Positions 26,418-37,688 are shown, counted from the stretch's first letter. The stretch: 64,000 nucleotides of DNA from Cornus controversa (GCA_026545225.1 CM048845.1:122936033-123000032); one strand, 5' to 3'. The notes: generated from the letters alone by a model not told the origin. A program made the numbers and translations.

Positions 26418-27775
26418 CACATCACCACCTTCCTTGTCCAATTTCATGGCTGTCCAATTAATTATCCTCACCAAATAACTAAGTTCCGCCATAAACCGAG
26501 AGACTACTAACCACCAACCACCAACCACCAAATCAACAAACAACCACCATGCCCAAACACCTCACAGCCTCCATCATCGTCACCTCAAACTTCCTCCACC
26601 AAAGAGACCCAAAACCAGCCATGCCATGGCCTGAACACACTTTCCCCATGGGCTGTCGCTGCCACCTCAAACAAGCAACAGCCACCACATGCATAGCCCA
26701 CCAACTCAGGCCATGAAGAAAATGCCACGCAAACCAGCCCCTAACGCCACCACGGTACACCACCGTGATCTATCATAGCATTCATGGCAGACCCACAACC
26801 AAATCGAAACCAAACAACTATAACCACCACTGAAATGGCTGTCCAAACCGAACCCGCAAGCTGTCGAGACTAGCTATCATCCACCCAAACCGTGAGCTCC
26901 ACCGGTTTTGGCCAAAACCAGTCGTACTGCCACTGCCGTCTCTCTCTCTCTGAAAGTCTCGGTCCTCTCTCTGTTTCTCCTCCTTCTTCGACCATGCCAC
27001 AGCCGGACAGCCCCACGAACAACCCCCTGCCGTCATGAACCTCCATGGTTCTCATCCTCAAGCTTAACCCAACATAACCGATGAGTACCAACTACAACCG
27101 AGAAGCTCACCAATCGAACCCAGCATCCGGAGCTCCAAGACCCACCATGTACCTCCTTCAGTCATCGACACTAGTCCACCGGCAGCGCCTGAACCAGCCG
27201 AGAGGGCCCTCCTACTCTCCATCGGCTTTCTTCTTCTCTTTTTCTCTCTCAGTTTCTTCTCCTAAGCTTTCTCTCTCTATCAGTTTCTCTCTCTAAAATC
27301 CCAGTTCTCTCTCTCGGTTTCTTTTTTTTTCTTCCCAGTTTTCTCTTCTCTTCATTTGTTTCAGCCGACAATTTTTCTTTATCCTATTTTTTTTTGAATC
27401 TTATCCTATTCTAACACCCACCACACATGTTGTGTGCATTACCCTCAACCACACAAGTTATAAATATCTTATGTAAATATATATAATACTCTCTCTATCC
27501 AGCATATATATATAATACATACATATTCATACATATATCCATATGTATGCACACTCTCCCAGCCGGCCACCTATGGGGCCTTCTTACTCTCATAATCAAT
27601 TAAAATATGCACTACCCTTTTTACACTTCATTTTATAATATATATGTATATGAAAGTATTTATAATTAAATATAAATACACTCATTATACACATACATAT
27701 ATGTGCATATATATATCTTTCCTTCAACAATATATATATATTCTCACATAAATATATAGATATCTATATCTTCCA

Positions 27776-27816
<41 letters not shown>

Positions 27817-28318
27817 GCACTTTTGAAGTCAATTTATTCGAAAAAAGAAAATTAATCCGGTCCAAAAATAATCCGGAACCGGTCAAAATAACCCGGTCCT
27901 TACACGTATTGAAGACTGGGATAGCAATAATCACAAGATTATCATATGACTTCACAACACATCTAGTTCTTCCATTACAATGGAATTTGGGAGTTATGAA
28001 ACTGCCAAAGAAGTATGGAACTTGCTTGGTTTTCGATATTCTGGGTCTAATGGTGCTTATCAATATCAGTTAATGGTCCAGCTTTGTCATATTAAACAAG
28101 AGTTCGGTCAAAGGATTAATAAATTTTTTGCTCGCATAAAGTGTCTTTGGGATCAACAGGCTTTGTCAGAGCCATTATGGACCATTACCTCAGAGAGCAA
28201 GAATCTTCATGATGATTATGAGCCTGTCCGTGGTCAACTTCTTCATCGCTCACATCTTCCATCATTGGATGAAGCTCTTAATGAGCTTGTCCGAGAGAAG
28301 ACATGTTTGTAGACCCTT
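24361..28318 (+). pseudogene. Copia gag, split by the solo LTR and frameshifted
   Basis: The first part (24361-24541) opens MAQNEISYPISFTLDGDNY and contains FWSQSMHSFLKGRKLWSYI, a plant copia gag N-terminus. It shifts frame near 24494. The second part (27910-28318) resumes in register once the insertion and one CGTAT copy are removed, with EDWDSNNHKI, then FGSYETAKEVWNLL and LHDDYEPVRGQLL. It ends in a stop near 28310, followed by Gln/Ser-rich low-complexity sequence before the deletion join. Confidence 0.85.
24542..27904 (-). mobile_element. Solo LTR, 3363 bp, gypsy-type
   Basis: Begins TGTCACGCCCC and ends GTCCTTACA, with an exact 5-bp target duplication CGTAT (24537-24541 and 27905-27909). 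The gag frame resumes across it. It contains no retroviral coding sequence, which argues for a solo LTR rather than a full element. Minus orientation is chosen because its ends and inner motifs match those of the minus-strand LTR at 55258-57521: both read TGTAAG to GTGACA or ATGACA on the minus strand. The frames at 26358-27296 are low-complexity shadows of a CT-rich stretch. Confidence 0.85.
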
Positions 28319-28532
28319 CGTTCTACGATTCAAACTCATCTCCCTGTATTGGCTACACCATCTGCTCCTTCTCAGTCTGCACACCCACGGTCTTCGCAAT
28401 CACAGTCTTTTCAGTCTGGGCTTTCGCAATCACAGCCTTTTCAGTTTGGGCCTTCCCTCAACAGATATTCTTCTTCTTTTCGTTGCAATAGTGGTAACAA
28501 ACAGCGATCACAGTCATTTCAGCTGAGACGTA

Positions 28533-29091
28533 GTGAACGTTCCTGCTATTCTTCGTATTCTTCGCTATGTCAAGGGTACTGTATTTCGTGGGCTCTTTTT
28601 CTCTCATCAGTCTTCACTAGTGCTACATGCTTATTCGATTGCAGATTGGGCTGGAGACCCAATAGATCGCCGTTCTACTATAGGATATTGCTTATTTCTT
28701 AGTAGCTCAGTGATCTCTTGGCGTAGTAAGAAACAGTTCGTTATAGAGCATTGAGGCCGAGTATAAAGCACTTGCCGGTACTACTTCTGAGCTTTTATGG
28801 TTACGATGGTTTCTTTATGATATGGGTGTTTCTTCGTCCACTACTACTCACATCTATTGTAATAACAAGAGTACTATTCAGATTGCACACAATGATATTT
28901 TTCATGAGCAGAACAAACACATTGAGATAGATTGTCATTTTGTTTGTCATCATCTACTTCAGAATATCTTGCAGTTACGGTCAGTCATTTCACATGATCG
29001 GATAGCAAATATCTTCACTAAATCTCTTCCATCAGGGCGCTTTCGAGAACTTGTTGTCAAACTCCAGATGACGTCATATAACCAAACTTGA
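28533..29091 (+). pseudogene. Copia RNase H remnant
   Basis: Reads RYVKGTVFRGLFFSHQSS, then DWAGDPIDRRSTIGYCLFL and ISWRSKKQ, followed by broken EAEYKAL-type sequence and the closing THIYCNNKSTIQIAHN, NKHIEIDCHFV and IFTKSLPSGRF blocks. These are the conserved end of plant copia RNase H. Stops and frameshifts lie between 28740 and 28825. The frame ends 12 bp before the 3' LTR, with the polypurine tract (TTTTAGGGGG) overlapping. Confidence 0.85.
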
Positions 29092-29102
29092 GTTTTAGGG
29101 GG

Positions 29103-29325
29103 TGTTAATATATATTAGTATATTTTATATTTAACATTTTCCATGTCTAATTAGGATTTCTATGATTAAGGAACTTACCATGTATATGATAACTTGCTCC
29201 CCACTCACCTACATCTTTCCCTTCTCCTATATATATATATATGCTCTCACTGTATATATATTACTTCTCATACCATTCATTAATATAATTTAGAGATATT
29301 CTCTCTTTTGCTCTTATTTCTAACA
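29103..29325 (+). repeat. 3' LTR of copia element 1
   Basis: Starts TGTTAATATATATTAG after the polypurine tract and ends TTTCTAACA, 223 bp, followed by the duplication CTAAC. Confidence 0.9.
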
Positions 29326-29330
29326 CTAAC

Positions 29331-30628
29331 TTTTAGCTCAAGTCCAATCCAATCTTTCAACTTAGGTTTAAATTTTTTAACTCAAGCTGAAGTCAAATTA
29401 GACTAATGGGACGAGTTGATCTCCATTTAGTCTTTAATTGAATTATTTCTTTAAAAACTAAATATAAATATATATAAATTATGTACAAATTCTCAAGAAA
29501 TAAATTTCTAAACAATTAATATACAATAAAACAAATTTTTAGAAAGAAATAGAAAAAAAATGATCACACTTGAAAATATATAATCTATTATAATTCAAGT
29601 TTAAGATAAATACTCAATCCAAGTTGAACCTAGCTAAATGGTAGAAATGATTGTCTAAGGAAACTAAGCTCATTACAAATAGGATTAGAGAGCATTCGAA
29701 TTCGGGTGGCTCGTTCAAATTGCACCTGTAGCTATGATCCCTCTCAATTAAGTGTTGGATATTTGATAGGAATAATCTGCGTTTGCACTAAATAGATCAC
29801 ACTCGATATTTTGGTAAGCTTAACTTTTATGACTATTCTTTTAATACAAGACTATTTTTTTAAAATTTTCAACTCATTTGCCAACATGTATGCATGCTCC
29901 TTTCCAAAAAAAATATCTATGTGCTACATATCATGTCTTCCTCAAATTTCTGTCATGGTTCATTTGCTTGTCTTTGTATCATATCAATAAATATGAACAA
30001 CCGTTATTTTGTTGAGGATAGTACATTAGTTATTTATTATATATCATACCAAACATAATTTTAGAAAACTAGAATTAAAACAAATTAATGAGATTCAAGT
30101 ACTTAACTTTAGCCTAAGTTGGAACTCAACATCCAAACTCTAACGTTGTGTTAAATTATAATTGCTGCCCTCTTTTAAGAAAGCCGGTATCATAAAAGAA
30201 AGCCACAAGCTATATCCTCTCAAGAATCTAACTCAATTTATTGTTATAATGATCATAATCAACTATAAGGGATTATTTAGTAAAAGAATTTTTCTGAAAT
30301 AAATGTTGATTTCCAACTTCATATAACCTTGATTATTTAAAAATCAACCACTAGAAAAGTGGCTTCTGATTTTCTTTATTAAAACCACTGGCATCAAACA
30401 TTATGTGAATTAGGAGTCGCTTAAAGCCACATTTGCCACCATTGAAAAAAGAACCCTCTTTTTTGTTGAAATATGTGGGAGGTTAGATGGGATGGTTAGA
30501 GTGTGTGGAGCTTTGGAAGTTGGAAGCCTCGCTGGCTAGCTTGGCTTTCATTCACATCTGGTATTTATAGCTTACTCCAACATCCCTAATTTCTCTAGAT
30601 ATTTGTACTCATATTTTTCATATGCTAT
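29331..30628. other. Intergenic, no gene seen
   Basis: AT-rich stretch between two copia elements of the same family. No motif or repeat boundary recognised. Confidence 0.4.
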
Positions 30629-30841
30629 TGATAGAAATAAGAGGTAAAATAGAGAAATATCTTTGAATTATATTAATGAATGATATGAGAAATAATATGC
30701 AGTGAGTTCATATATATAAGAGAAGGAAAAGAGGCAGGTGAGTGGGGAGCAAATTATCCTATACATGGTAAGTCCCAATCATTGGAATCCTAATTGGATG
30801 TGAAAAATGATAAATATAAAATATACTAATGTATATTAACA
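30629..30841 (-). repeat. LTR of copia element 2 (3' LTR, minus strand)
   Basis: On the minus strand it begins TGTTAATATACATTAG and ends TTATTTCTATCA. It is 213 bp and the same family as the LTRs at 23547 and 29103. The adjoining RNase H on the same strand shows that this is the 3' LTR. Confidence 0.85.
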
Positions 30842-30896
30842 CTCCTCCTCAAACTCAATGTGGGTTATACGGCGTCATCTGAAGTTTAAAAATAAG

Positions 30897-31855
30897 CTAT
30901 CGAAAGCGCCCTGGTGGAAGAGATTTGGTGAAGATATTGATTATCTGATCATGGAAAATGACCGATCGTAACTGCAAAATATTCTGAAGTAGATGATGAC
31001 GAACAAAATGACAATCTATCTCAATGTGTTTGGTCTGCTCATGAAAAACATCGTTGTGTACAATTTGAATAGCACTCTTGTTCTCACAATAGATGTGAGT
31101 AGCAGTGGACGAAGAAACACCCATATCCTGAAGAAGTTATCGTAACTATAAAAGCTCAGAAGTAGTATCGGCAAGTGCTCTATACTCGACATCAATGCTA
31201 GATTGAGCAATAACAGACTATTTCTTACTATGCCAAGAGATTAGTGAGCTACCAAGTAAAAAATAATATCCTGTAATGGAACGGCAATCTGTTGGGTCGC
31301 AGCCCAATTTGTATCAGAATAAGCACGAAACACCAGTGAAGATTGATGAGAGAAAAAGAGCCTACAAAATACAATACCCTTGACATAGTGGAAAATACGA
31401 ATAACATCAGCAAAGTGAACTGATTTTGGTGAAGCCATGAACTGATTGACGATATGAATAACATGAGAAATATCTGGACGAGTAACAGTAAGATATACTA
31501 GATTACCAACCAACTAATGATACAGAGTACGATCACGAAAAAGTTTACCATTATGTGGAGTAAGTGTCACATTAGACTCAAGTAGAGTATCAGCAATCTT
31601 GTTGTCTATGATGCATGCCAGCTTTGAAAAAAAGATTGGAACAGTACTTTGTTTGAGTAAGGTAGTAGTCATCAGTAACGCTAGTAATTTCCAGGCCAAG
31701 AAAATAATTGAGAAGTCCAAGATCTTTCATTTCAAACTGATGATTGAGAAACTACTGAAGTTCCTGAATACCCTGAGTATCATCCCCGGTGATAATCATA
31801 TCATCAACATAAAGTAAGAGAAGAATAATATCATTTACAGTATGCCAGATAAATA
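30897..31855 (-). pseudogene. Copia reverse transcriptase end and RNase H remnant
   Basis: Reading from 31855 leftwards: an active-site-like LYVDDMIITGD block near 31800 (partly frameshifted), then FEMKDLGLLNYFLGLEI and YLTQTKYC. These are followed by VGNLVYLTVTRPDI, YVKGIVFCRLFFSHQSS, and THIYCENKSAIQIVHND with IFTKSLPPGRF at the end. This is the C-terminal half of copia pol, closely related to the RNase H of copia element 1. Several stops and frameshifts make it non-functional. Confidence 0.85.
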
Positions 31856-32326
31856 AAGCTGAATTATATGTACCCTGACCATACTTTGCTCACTACTCAG
31901 ACTCTTACATCTCATACACCTGTTATTCATACAGCTAATGGCTCTAATATATCCATTAGTCACATTGGCACTGTCTCTTAGTCAAAATTATTTATTTTCA
32001 ATGTTTATCTTGTTCCCAATCTTTCTCTAATCTTTTGTCTATTGGTCAATTGAATGAACTAGGTTTGAATATAACTGTAGTAACCCTTGTGGACGGGTGT
32101 GAGTGGGCGGGTGCGAAGATAGACACTGGGCTGAGCTACCACACTGACAGGGTGCAGGGTGCTTAATCCCACATCGCCTGGGTGTGGAGAAGGGGATATG
32201 CTTATATGTAGTGTGTTCTCTTCAAATAGTATGAGGCCTTTTGGGATAAACCCAAGAGTAAAACCGTGCGGGCTCAGGCCCAAAGCGAACAATATCATAC
32301 CATGTGTTAGAGCGGGGTATTACAGT

Positions 32327-32338
32327 TGGTATCAGAGC
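32327..32338 (+). other. TRIM primer-binding site
   Basis: TGGTATCAGAGC, two bases after the LTR end, complementary to initiator tRNA-Met. Equivalent sites follow the LTRs ending at 32643, 38112, 52831, 53399 and 53972. Confidence 0.85.
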
Positions 32339-34139
32339 CTGAACCCAGCCGGAAGTGTGCCGACGAGGGCGTCGGGCCTCGTAGGAGGGTGGATTGTAGT
32401 AACCCTTGTGGACGGGTGTGAGTGGGCGGGTGCATAGATAGACACTGGGCTGAGCTACCATACTGATAAGGTACAGGGTGCTCAATCCCACATCGCCTGG
32501 GTGTGGAAAAGGGGATGTGCTTATGTGTTGTATCTTCTCTTCAAATGGTATGAGGCCTTTTGGGGTAAACCCAAGAGCAAAACCGTGCGGGCTCAAGCCC
32601 AAAGCGGACAATATCATACCATGTGTTGGAGCGAGGTATTACAGTTGGTATCAGAGCCTGAACCCAGCCGGAAGTACTGTGCCAACGAGGACGTCGGGCC
32701 TCGTAGGGGGGTGGATTGTAGTAACCCTTGTGGACGGGTGTGAGTGGGCGGGTGCGAAGATAGACACTGGGCTGAGCTACCTGTAATACCCCGAAAAATT
32801 TAGGTGTCAATTTAATCTCTTTACATTATTACTTTATTTTATTAATTCATGTGAAATGTTTTTTTTTATATATATAAATTATCATTGTAGGTGAGTTGCT
32901 TGTCTTTTATACATGCATTTTATCATTTTATGTGAATTGGTATTAATTGTGTGTTATTTTATTTAAATGTTTTGGGTTGGGTTAGGGAGGAATTTGGGCT
33001 AGTATGAGTGGGCTAAGGTTATGTTTAAAATGATGGGCCTAGGGTTGAAATAATATTTTATTGCTATTGTTAGTATTATTAATTTGATTTTAATTAGTTT
33101 TAGGAAAATCAATAAAAGAATAATTAAGACAAAAAGGAAAAGAAAAGAAGAAGAAATTAGGGTTGCCGTTGTTTTACGCACAGAACTAAGAGCGAGTAAA
33201 CGAAAGAGAGAAGGGAGTGACGATCGGGTGAACAAGTTGATTCGTCAGGAAAAAGGCAAGTTTGATTCTTCTCTTCCCCTTTGAATCCGTATGCATAGTC
33301 TAGGTTTGAGGATTATGTTTATTTTGGAAATTTGTATATTATTATTTTTTTTCTGTTGATAAATTTTGTGAGAATTAATTATGTTAATTGTATAGATATG
33401 TTGCTAGAAATTTGTATGCATTTAATTATGAAATTAATGATTTTGCATGCTAAGAATAATTCTGTGGATTAAACATTAGGATTTTGGAGTTTTGGTACTG
33501 TTTTAGAATATTTTTGCATATGTATATACATGTATATATATGATTGTATAGGCGGGTGTATATATATACGAACATGAAATTTGGGTCTACTGTGTTTATC
33601 ATTTTTGAGGGATTTTGTTCCGATTAAAAGGTAGATCTTACTTCCTAGAACAATCCTTGAAAGTTTCGTTATGAACCGTTGGGTAGATTGACGGGAAATT
33701 GAGTTGAAAATTTTAGATTTTCGAAACTTGAAATTGGGCGTTTTTGATTTAGTCCGCGAGAGGGGATAATTTTGGTACCAATACGTAGCTTAGATCGATA
33801 CGAGTTCAATGGTATATTCATATGCGCGATTCGGTGCTCGGAAGTGATCGGGAAGCTCGGCCTCCATTGTTGGCCGCTGGAGCTTCAGCCGAGGAAGAAG
33901 GGAGAAGAAAGAAAAGAAAAAAAAAAAAAAAGAAAAAAAAAAAGAAAAGGAAAAGGGGCCACGTTGGCCGGCGCGTGGGGGCGCGTGCCGCCGGCGCCGG
34001 TGGCCGGAAAATTATTTTTGGGGCCCACTCTCGGGGGCCCACCTCTGGGTCCAATATGGGCCCATTCCGAATTGTTTTGATATTTATTTTGTATTTTTGA
34101 AACTTTTGGGAAAACTTGAAAATCTGGAAAAATCATTTT

Positions 34140-34640
34140 TTAAAAAATACTTTTATAATTCTAAAAATTCCAAAAATTTTATGACAACTTCCTGGGAGCT
34201 TAAGGGGCTTGGAGCTTAAATTTCATAGCAAAATGTTTTACCATTGTCTTTAAATTAATTTTTAAAGTATCTAAAAACTGGATTTTTTAGCCTCTTTAAT
34301 TTTAGAAAATAGTTAGAAATTTCCAAAAATTCCAAACTTTTACTGTAGCTCTATAGAGGCTAAATACACTTGTGTTTAAAGTTTCAACTCAAAATAATCT
34401 TTCCTTGCTGTTCAATTGATTTTTAAAGTGTCTAAAAGTTGGATTTTTCATTTTTGTAATTTTAGAAAATACTTTTATAATTCCAAAAATTCCCAAATTT
34501 TTACTGTAATTCTCTGGAGGATAAATACACTTGGGTTTAAATTTTCAACTCAAAATAATCTTCCCTTGGTGTTCAATTAATTTTTAAAGTGCCTAAAATT
34601 TGGATTTTCACCTTCTTTGGTTTATTAAAAATATTTTAAA
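34140..34640 (+). repeat. Degenerate tandem repeat, about 155-bp period, in solo LTR
   Basis: Three to four units share TAATTTTAGAAAATA, AATTCCAAAAATTCC, CAACTCAAAATAATCTT and TTCAATTRATTTTTAAAGTG. Units are diverged by substitutions and indels. Confidence 0.65.
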
Positions 34641-34985
34641 TTACAGAAAATTCCAGAATATTTTCTTAGTGTTCTTAGAAGTGAAATAGGCCCAGAAACC
34701 TAGATAAAAGTAAGTTTAGATCCCCTCGAAGATTTGAGTGCATTGGAGGTTGGTTTGGGGAATTGTTTCCTCTAATGGATGTTAAGTTATTTTGATTTAA
34801 TCGATTGTGTTTATTATATATATAAATGCACATGGGATACTTGATTTAGGTTCACTTGTGAACGATTTGTCTTATGATGATAATTTCATGTTGGATGATT
34901 TGAAATAACGGTTGTGCAAATTTAAATCATAATGCACCTTGTTATTTTATATTGCATATTGGAATGTATCTATGCATTTTATTTT

Positions 34986-35276
34986 GGCATGTAAGGATTG
35001 TCCGGCGTGTCAGGATCGCCTATACCTAATAAGGTATCTATGTATTTTATTTGGCATGTAAGGATTGCCCGGCGTGTCAGGATCGCCCATACCTAATAAG
35101 GTATCTATGCATTTTATTTGGCATGTCAGGATTGGCCGGCGTGTCAGGATCGCCCATACCTAATAAGGTATCTATACATTTTATTTGGCGTGTTAGGATC
35201 GCCCATACCTAATAAGGTATCTATACATTTTATTTGGCGTGTCAGGATCGCCCATATCTAATAAGGTATCTATATG
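34986..35276 (+). repeat. Ordered tandem repeat, 67 bp x 3 then 49 bp x 2
   Basis: Units start at 34986, 35053, 35120, 35187 and 35236. Each full unit holds two related 18-mers (GGCATGTAAGGATTGCCC and GGCGTGTCAGGATCGCCC), then CATACCTAATAAGGTATCTA and TATTTTATTT. The last two units lack the first 18-mer. CCTAATAAGG is a short near-palindrome. Confidence 0.9.
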
Positions 35277-36890
35277 TGTATGCACGTGTTTTCTTTATTT
35301 TGAACTTAAAGAATGTGTTCATTGTTGGATGATAAGGGTGTGTTGGAACAATGTATAAGATGATTTTACTTCTGAAAACATGATCTAAATAGGAAATGAC
35401 TAGTATGTATATATCTATACCTATTAAGGTATCAAAAGATTTAATGATGGCATGTTAGGATTGCTTAAACTTGATATTATTTTATATTATGTTTATTTCT
35501 GCTGAATGTAAGGAACATGTTCACGTTTGCATAATAAGGGTTTGGGTGGAATATTATAAATATTGACTGTTGTTTTGGAAACACGAAACTGGGTAAAAGA
35601 ATAACTTGTAGGTTAAATCTATAGACTTATTTTATGTCCCTTATACTGAGGGTATGTATATTGGTTCTCTGATTGGGATGTAGTAGATAGAATTTGCTCG
35701 TGGGTTTAACCCACTTTGTTGATATTTCAGGTTTCCGACAGGTTCCACCGCGAGGATAGAGTTTTAGGGTTTGGTTGTAGCAGACGTCTCATCACAGGGT
35801 AGGAACTTGTCTTCTTCAAGAGTCATACTATGACCTTTTGAGACTTTGATTGTTGGTATTAATTTTAGAATTAAAAACTTTGGTTCATTCTGGTTAAGGG
35901 GTCCTTGGGTTACAGGACTTCCAAATTGTATTACCGGACATATACTTGTTTAGTTAACAGTTATTTTTAATTCAGAGGAACTTTCTTTTCTGCAATTAGA
36001 AAATTGTTCATTATATCTTTTGTATTCTATGCTTGTTGCTACCAGTTGTATGTATCTTCCAGGTTTTGTGTATGAGACTGGCCACCTCATGCGCGAAATT
36101 TTATGGGGGGTATTTCACTACCACACTGACAGGGTGCAGGGTGCTTAATCCCACATCGCCTGGGTGTGAAGAAGGGGATGTGCTTATATGTAGTGTGTTC
36201 TCTTCAAATGGTATGAGGCATTTTGGGGTAAACCCAAGAGCAAAATCGTGCGAGCTCAGGTTCAAAGCGGACAATATCATACCATGTGTTGGAGCGGGGT
36301 ATTACAATAACATTTTCCTCTAATGGTTGTGTTGTACAAGATCTTCAGACAGGTCAGATCATTCGAACAAGTCGTAAGACAGGGTGACTATTTGAGCTTT
36401 CTTTCTTACATCTACCTACTTTATCTACCATAGCTGCATCTACACGAAGTATTATACCTACTCTTGAGTTATGGAATTCTCGTTTAGGTCATGCATCGGT
36501 ATCTCAAGTCAGAAGTCTAGTATCTAAGGGTTTGTTAGGATCAGTTAAAACTGAGTCTTTTGATTGTATTTCTTGTCAATTAGGCAAACAACTTGCTTTA
36601 CCATTTAATAAAAGTGAGTCATTTGCTTCTTCTCCTTTTGATCTTGTTCATTACGATTTTTGGGGACCTTCTTCTGTAGCCACCATGGGTGGGGCAAGAT
36701 ATTTTGTTATATTTCTGGATGATTTTTCACGTTTCACTTGTATATTTTTTTAATGAAAAATCGTTCTGAATTATTCTTTCGTGATTTTACCAAAATGGTT
36801 TCAACTCAAAATTTCAAAAATATCAAAACTTTTTGTTCTGATAGTGCTATTGAATACAGGCAAAATGAATTTCAAAATATCCCCAAACAC

Positions 36891-37688
36891 TATGGCACTA
36901 AAAAGATCTATCTAGAACTTACTAGTCTAGGTCAATTTTCACTTCTTCTAAAAATTTCCAAAATAGTCCATCAATTCTTAACATTCCTCCTCCTTTTTTT
37001 TTTTTCAATTGACTTTTATTTTTTACCCCTCATTATAAGTTTTTTGATTTAATGTATCTCAGACATTTTTTCTATTCATGTAAAAAATTTCTTACTTAAG
37101 AATTAGAGTCGTGCATCTATCTAACTTATTTGATTTGAAAAACATAAATTATCTAATTTAACTTTGTTTTGAGACATGAAACAAAAATACTATTATAATC
37201 ATCAAACACATGAAGTTGCAATTACTGGTATTAAAAAAATGTTATTTCTTGTAAACCTTATTTTTGTATAAATAATAATAATAAAAAAAGAATTTCATTA
37301 TCATAATAGCTAGTTATTAAGATAATTTCAAATATGTTCCAATATCCTTAAAATTATAAAAAATAATATAAAAAAAATTTGATAGTAGTGTAATATATGG
37401 TACAATGTTCTTGTGCTTGATGGGTTTTTAGATGGGTGTGGTATATCATTTGTATTAGTTTAATTGTCTGTATATCTGTGTAACTGTTGTATGTTAGTGT
37501 TTATAATTATTTTTTAGTTTAAGTGGTGTTTGGCTAAATAGGAGTGAGAACTATTATGTGTCAGCTTTAGCAAATATGTGGAGGGAGTGATGAAAATGTG
37601 AGTATAATAAGAGTATACAAGGAGTCTATGCGCGATGTGCAAGTAATTTGAGTAACAACAGTGCCAAAAGTGGTGATGAAGGTAGTGG
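36891..37688. other. AT-rich spacer, no gene seen
   Basis: Lies between the copia integrase remnant and the next copia LTR. I recognise no motif; it could be decayed element sequence. Confidence 0.4.

Larger units (their letters stand above)
23547..29325 (+). mobile_element. Ty1/copia element with pol deletion and a nested solo LTR
   Basis: Flanked by the 5-bp duplication CTAAC (23542-23546 and 29326-29330). It has a 5' LTR (23547-23759), primer-binding site, gag, RNase H remnant, polypurine tract and 3' LTR (29103-29325). Protease, integrase and most of reverse transcriptase were lost in an internal deletion near 28530. Without the nested insertion at 24542-27904 the element is about 2.4 kb. 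A second, rearranged member of the same family lies at 30629-36890. Confidence 0.9.
32782..36117 (+). mobile_element. Solo LTR, 3336 bp, gypsy-type, inserted in a TRIM LTR
   Basis: Begins TGTAATACCCC and ends GGGGTATTTCA, with the exact duplication CTACC (32777-32781 and 36118-36122). When removed, the TRIM LTR is restored to its standard 249 bp. It contains no pol or gag. Inside are a polypurine run followed by a very GC-rich patch (about 33905-34010), a degenerate array at 34140-34640 and an ordered array at 34986-35276. The block AACCCACTTTGTTG and TTTCAGG at 35708-35731 resembles a motif shared with other LTRs here and supports plus orientation. Confidence 0.85.
32076..36306 (+). mobile_element. 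TRIM array A1: three LTRs, two internal domains, one nested solo LTR
   Basis: Terminal-repeat retrotransposon in miniature. The array is flanked by one target duplication ATAAC (32071-32075 and 36307-36311). Layout: LTR 32076-32324 (249 bp), internal 32325-32394 (70 bp), LTR 32395-32643 (249 bp), internal 32644-32716 (73 bp), LTR 32717-32781 continued at 36123-36306 (249 bp together). The third LTR is split by a 3336-bp solo LTR. Each LTR starts TGTAGTAACCC and ends GTATTACA. Each internal domain begins with a tRNA-Met primer site (TTGGTATCAGAGCC) and ends in a polypurine tract (GTAGGRGGGTGGAT). There is no coding capacity, so movement depends on enzymes from other elements. Confidence 0.9.
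31856..36890 (+). pseudogene. Copia protease flank and integrase, inverted relative to its RT; split by TRIM array
   Basis: From 31895 the plus strand reads YTPVIHTANGSN and KLFIFNVYLVPNLS, the region after the copia protease. It is interrupted at 32075 by the TRIM array (duplication ATAAC) and resumes at 36312 with SSNGCVVQDLQTGQIIRTSR. There follow the GAG-pre-integrase block LWNSRLGHASVSQVRSL, a zinc-binding CISCQLGK, and the integrase core (VHYDFWGPSS, FLDDFSRF, CSDSAIEY). A stop lies near 36751. In an intact element this block precedes reverse transcriptase on the same strand; here it faces the opposite way. Similarity fades around 36890, and no second LTR was found. Confidence 0.8.

Noticed and set aside
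26358-27296. Several frames of 60-76 codons within the solo LTR at 24542-27904
   Set aside because: CT-rich or CA-rich low-complexity sequence inside a precisely bounded LTR, with no motif.
32076-32324. Cassandra-type TRIM carrying a 5S rRNA promoter
   Set aside because: The LTR lacks the 5S internal control region. Its promoter-like block is the snRNA-type element instead, so this is a different TRIM family.
32159-32786. Repeated protein frames with MLNPTSPGCGKGDVLICS-like starts, and their opposite-strand partners, across 32-39 kb and 52-54 kb
   Set aside because: They are shadows of the TRIM LTR on both strands. Frame length follows LTR copy structure, codon pattern is not protein-like, and every copy is interrupted at a different place.
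33772-34136. Frames rich in Lys/Arg or Phe around 33.8-34.1 kb
   Set aside because: Produced by a purine run next to a GC-rich patch inside the 3336-bp solo LTR.
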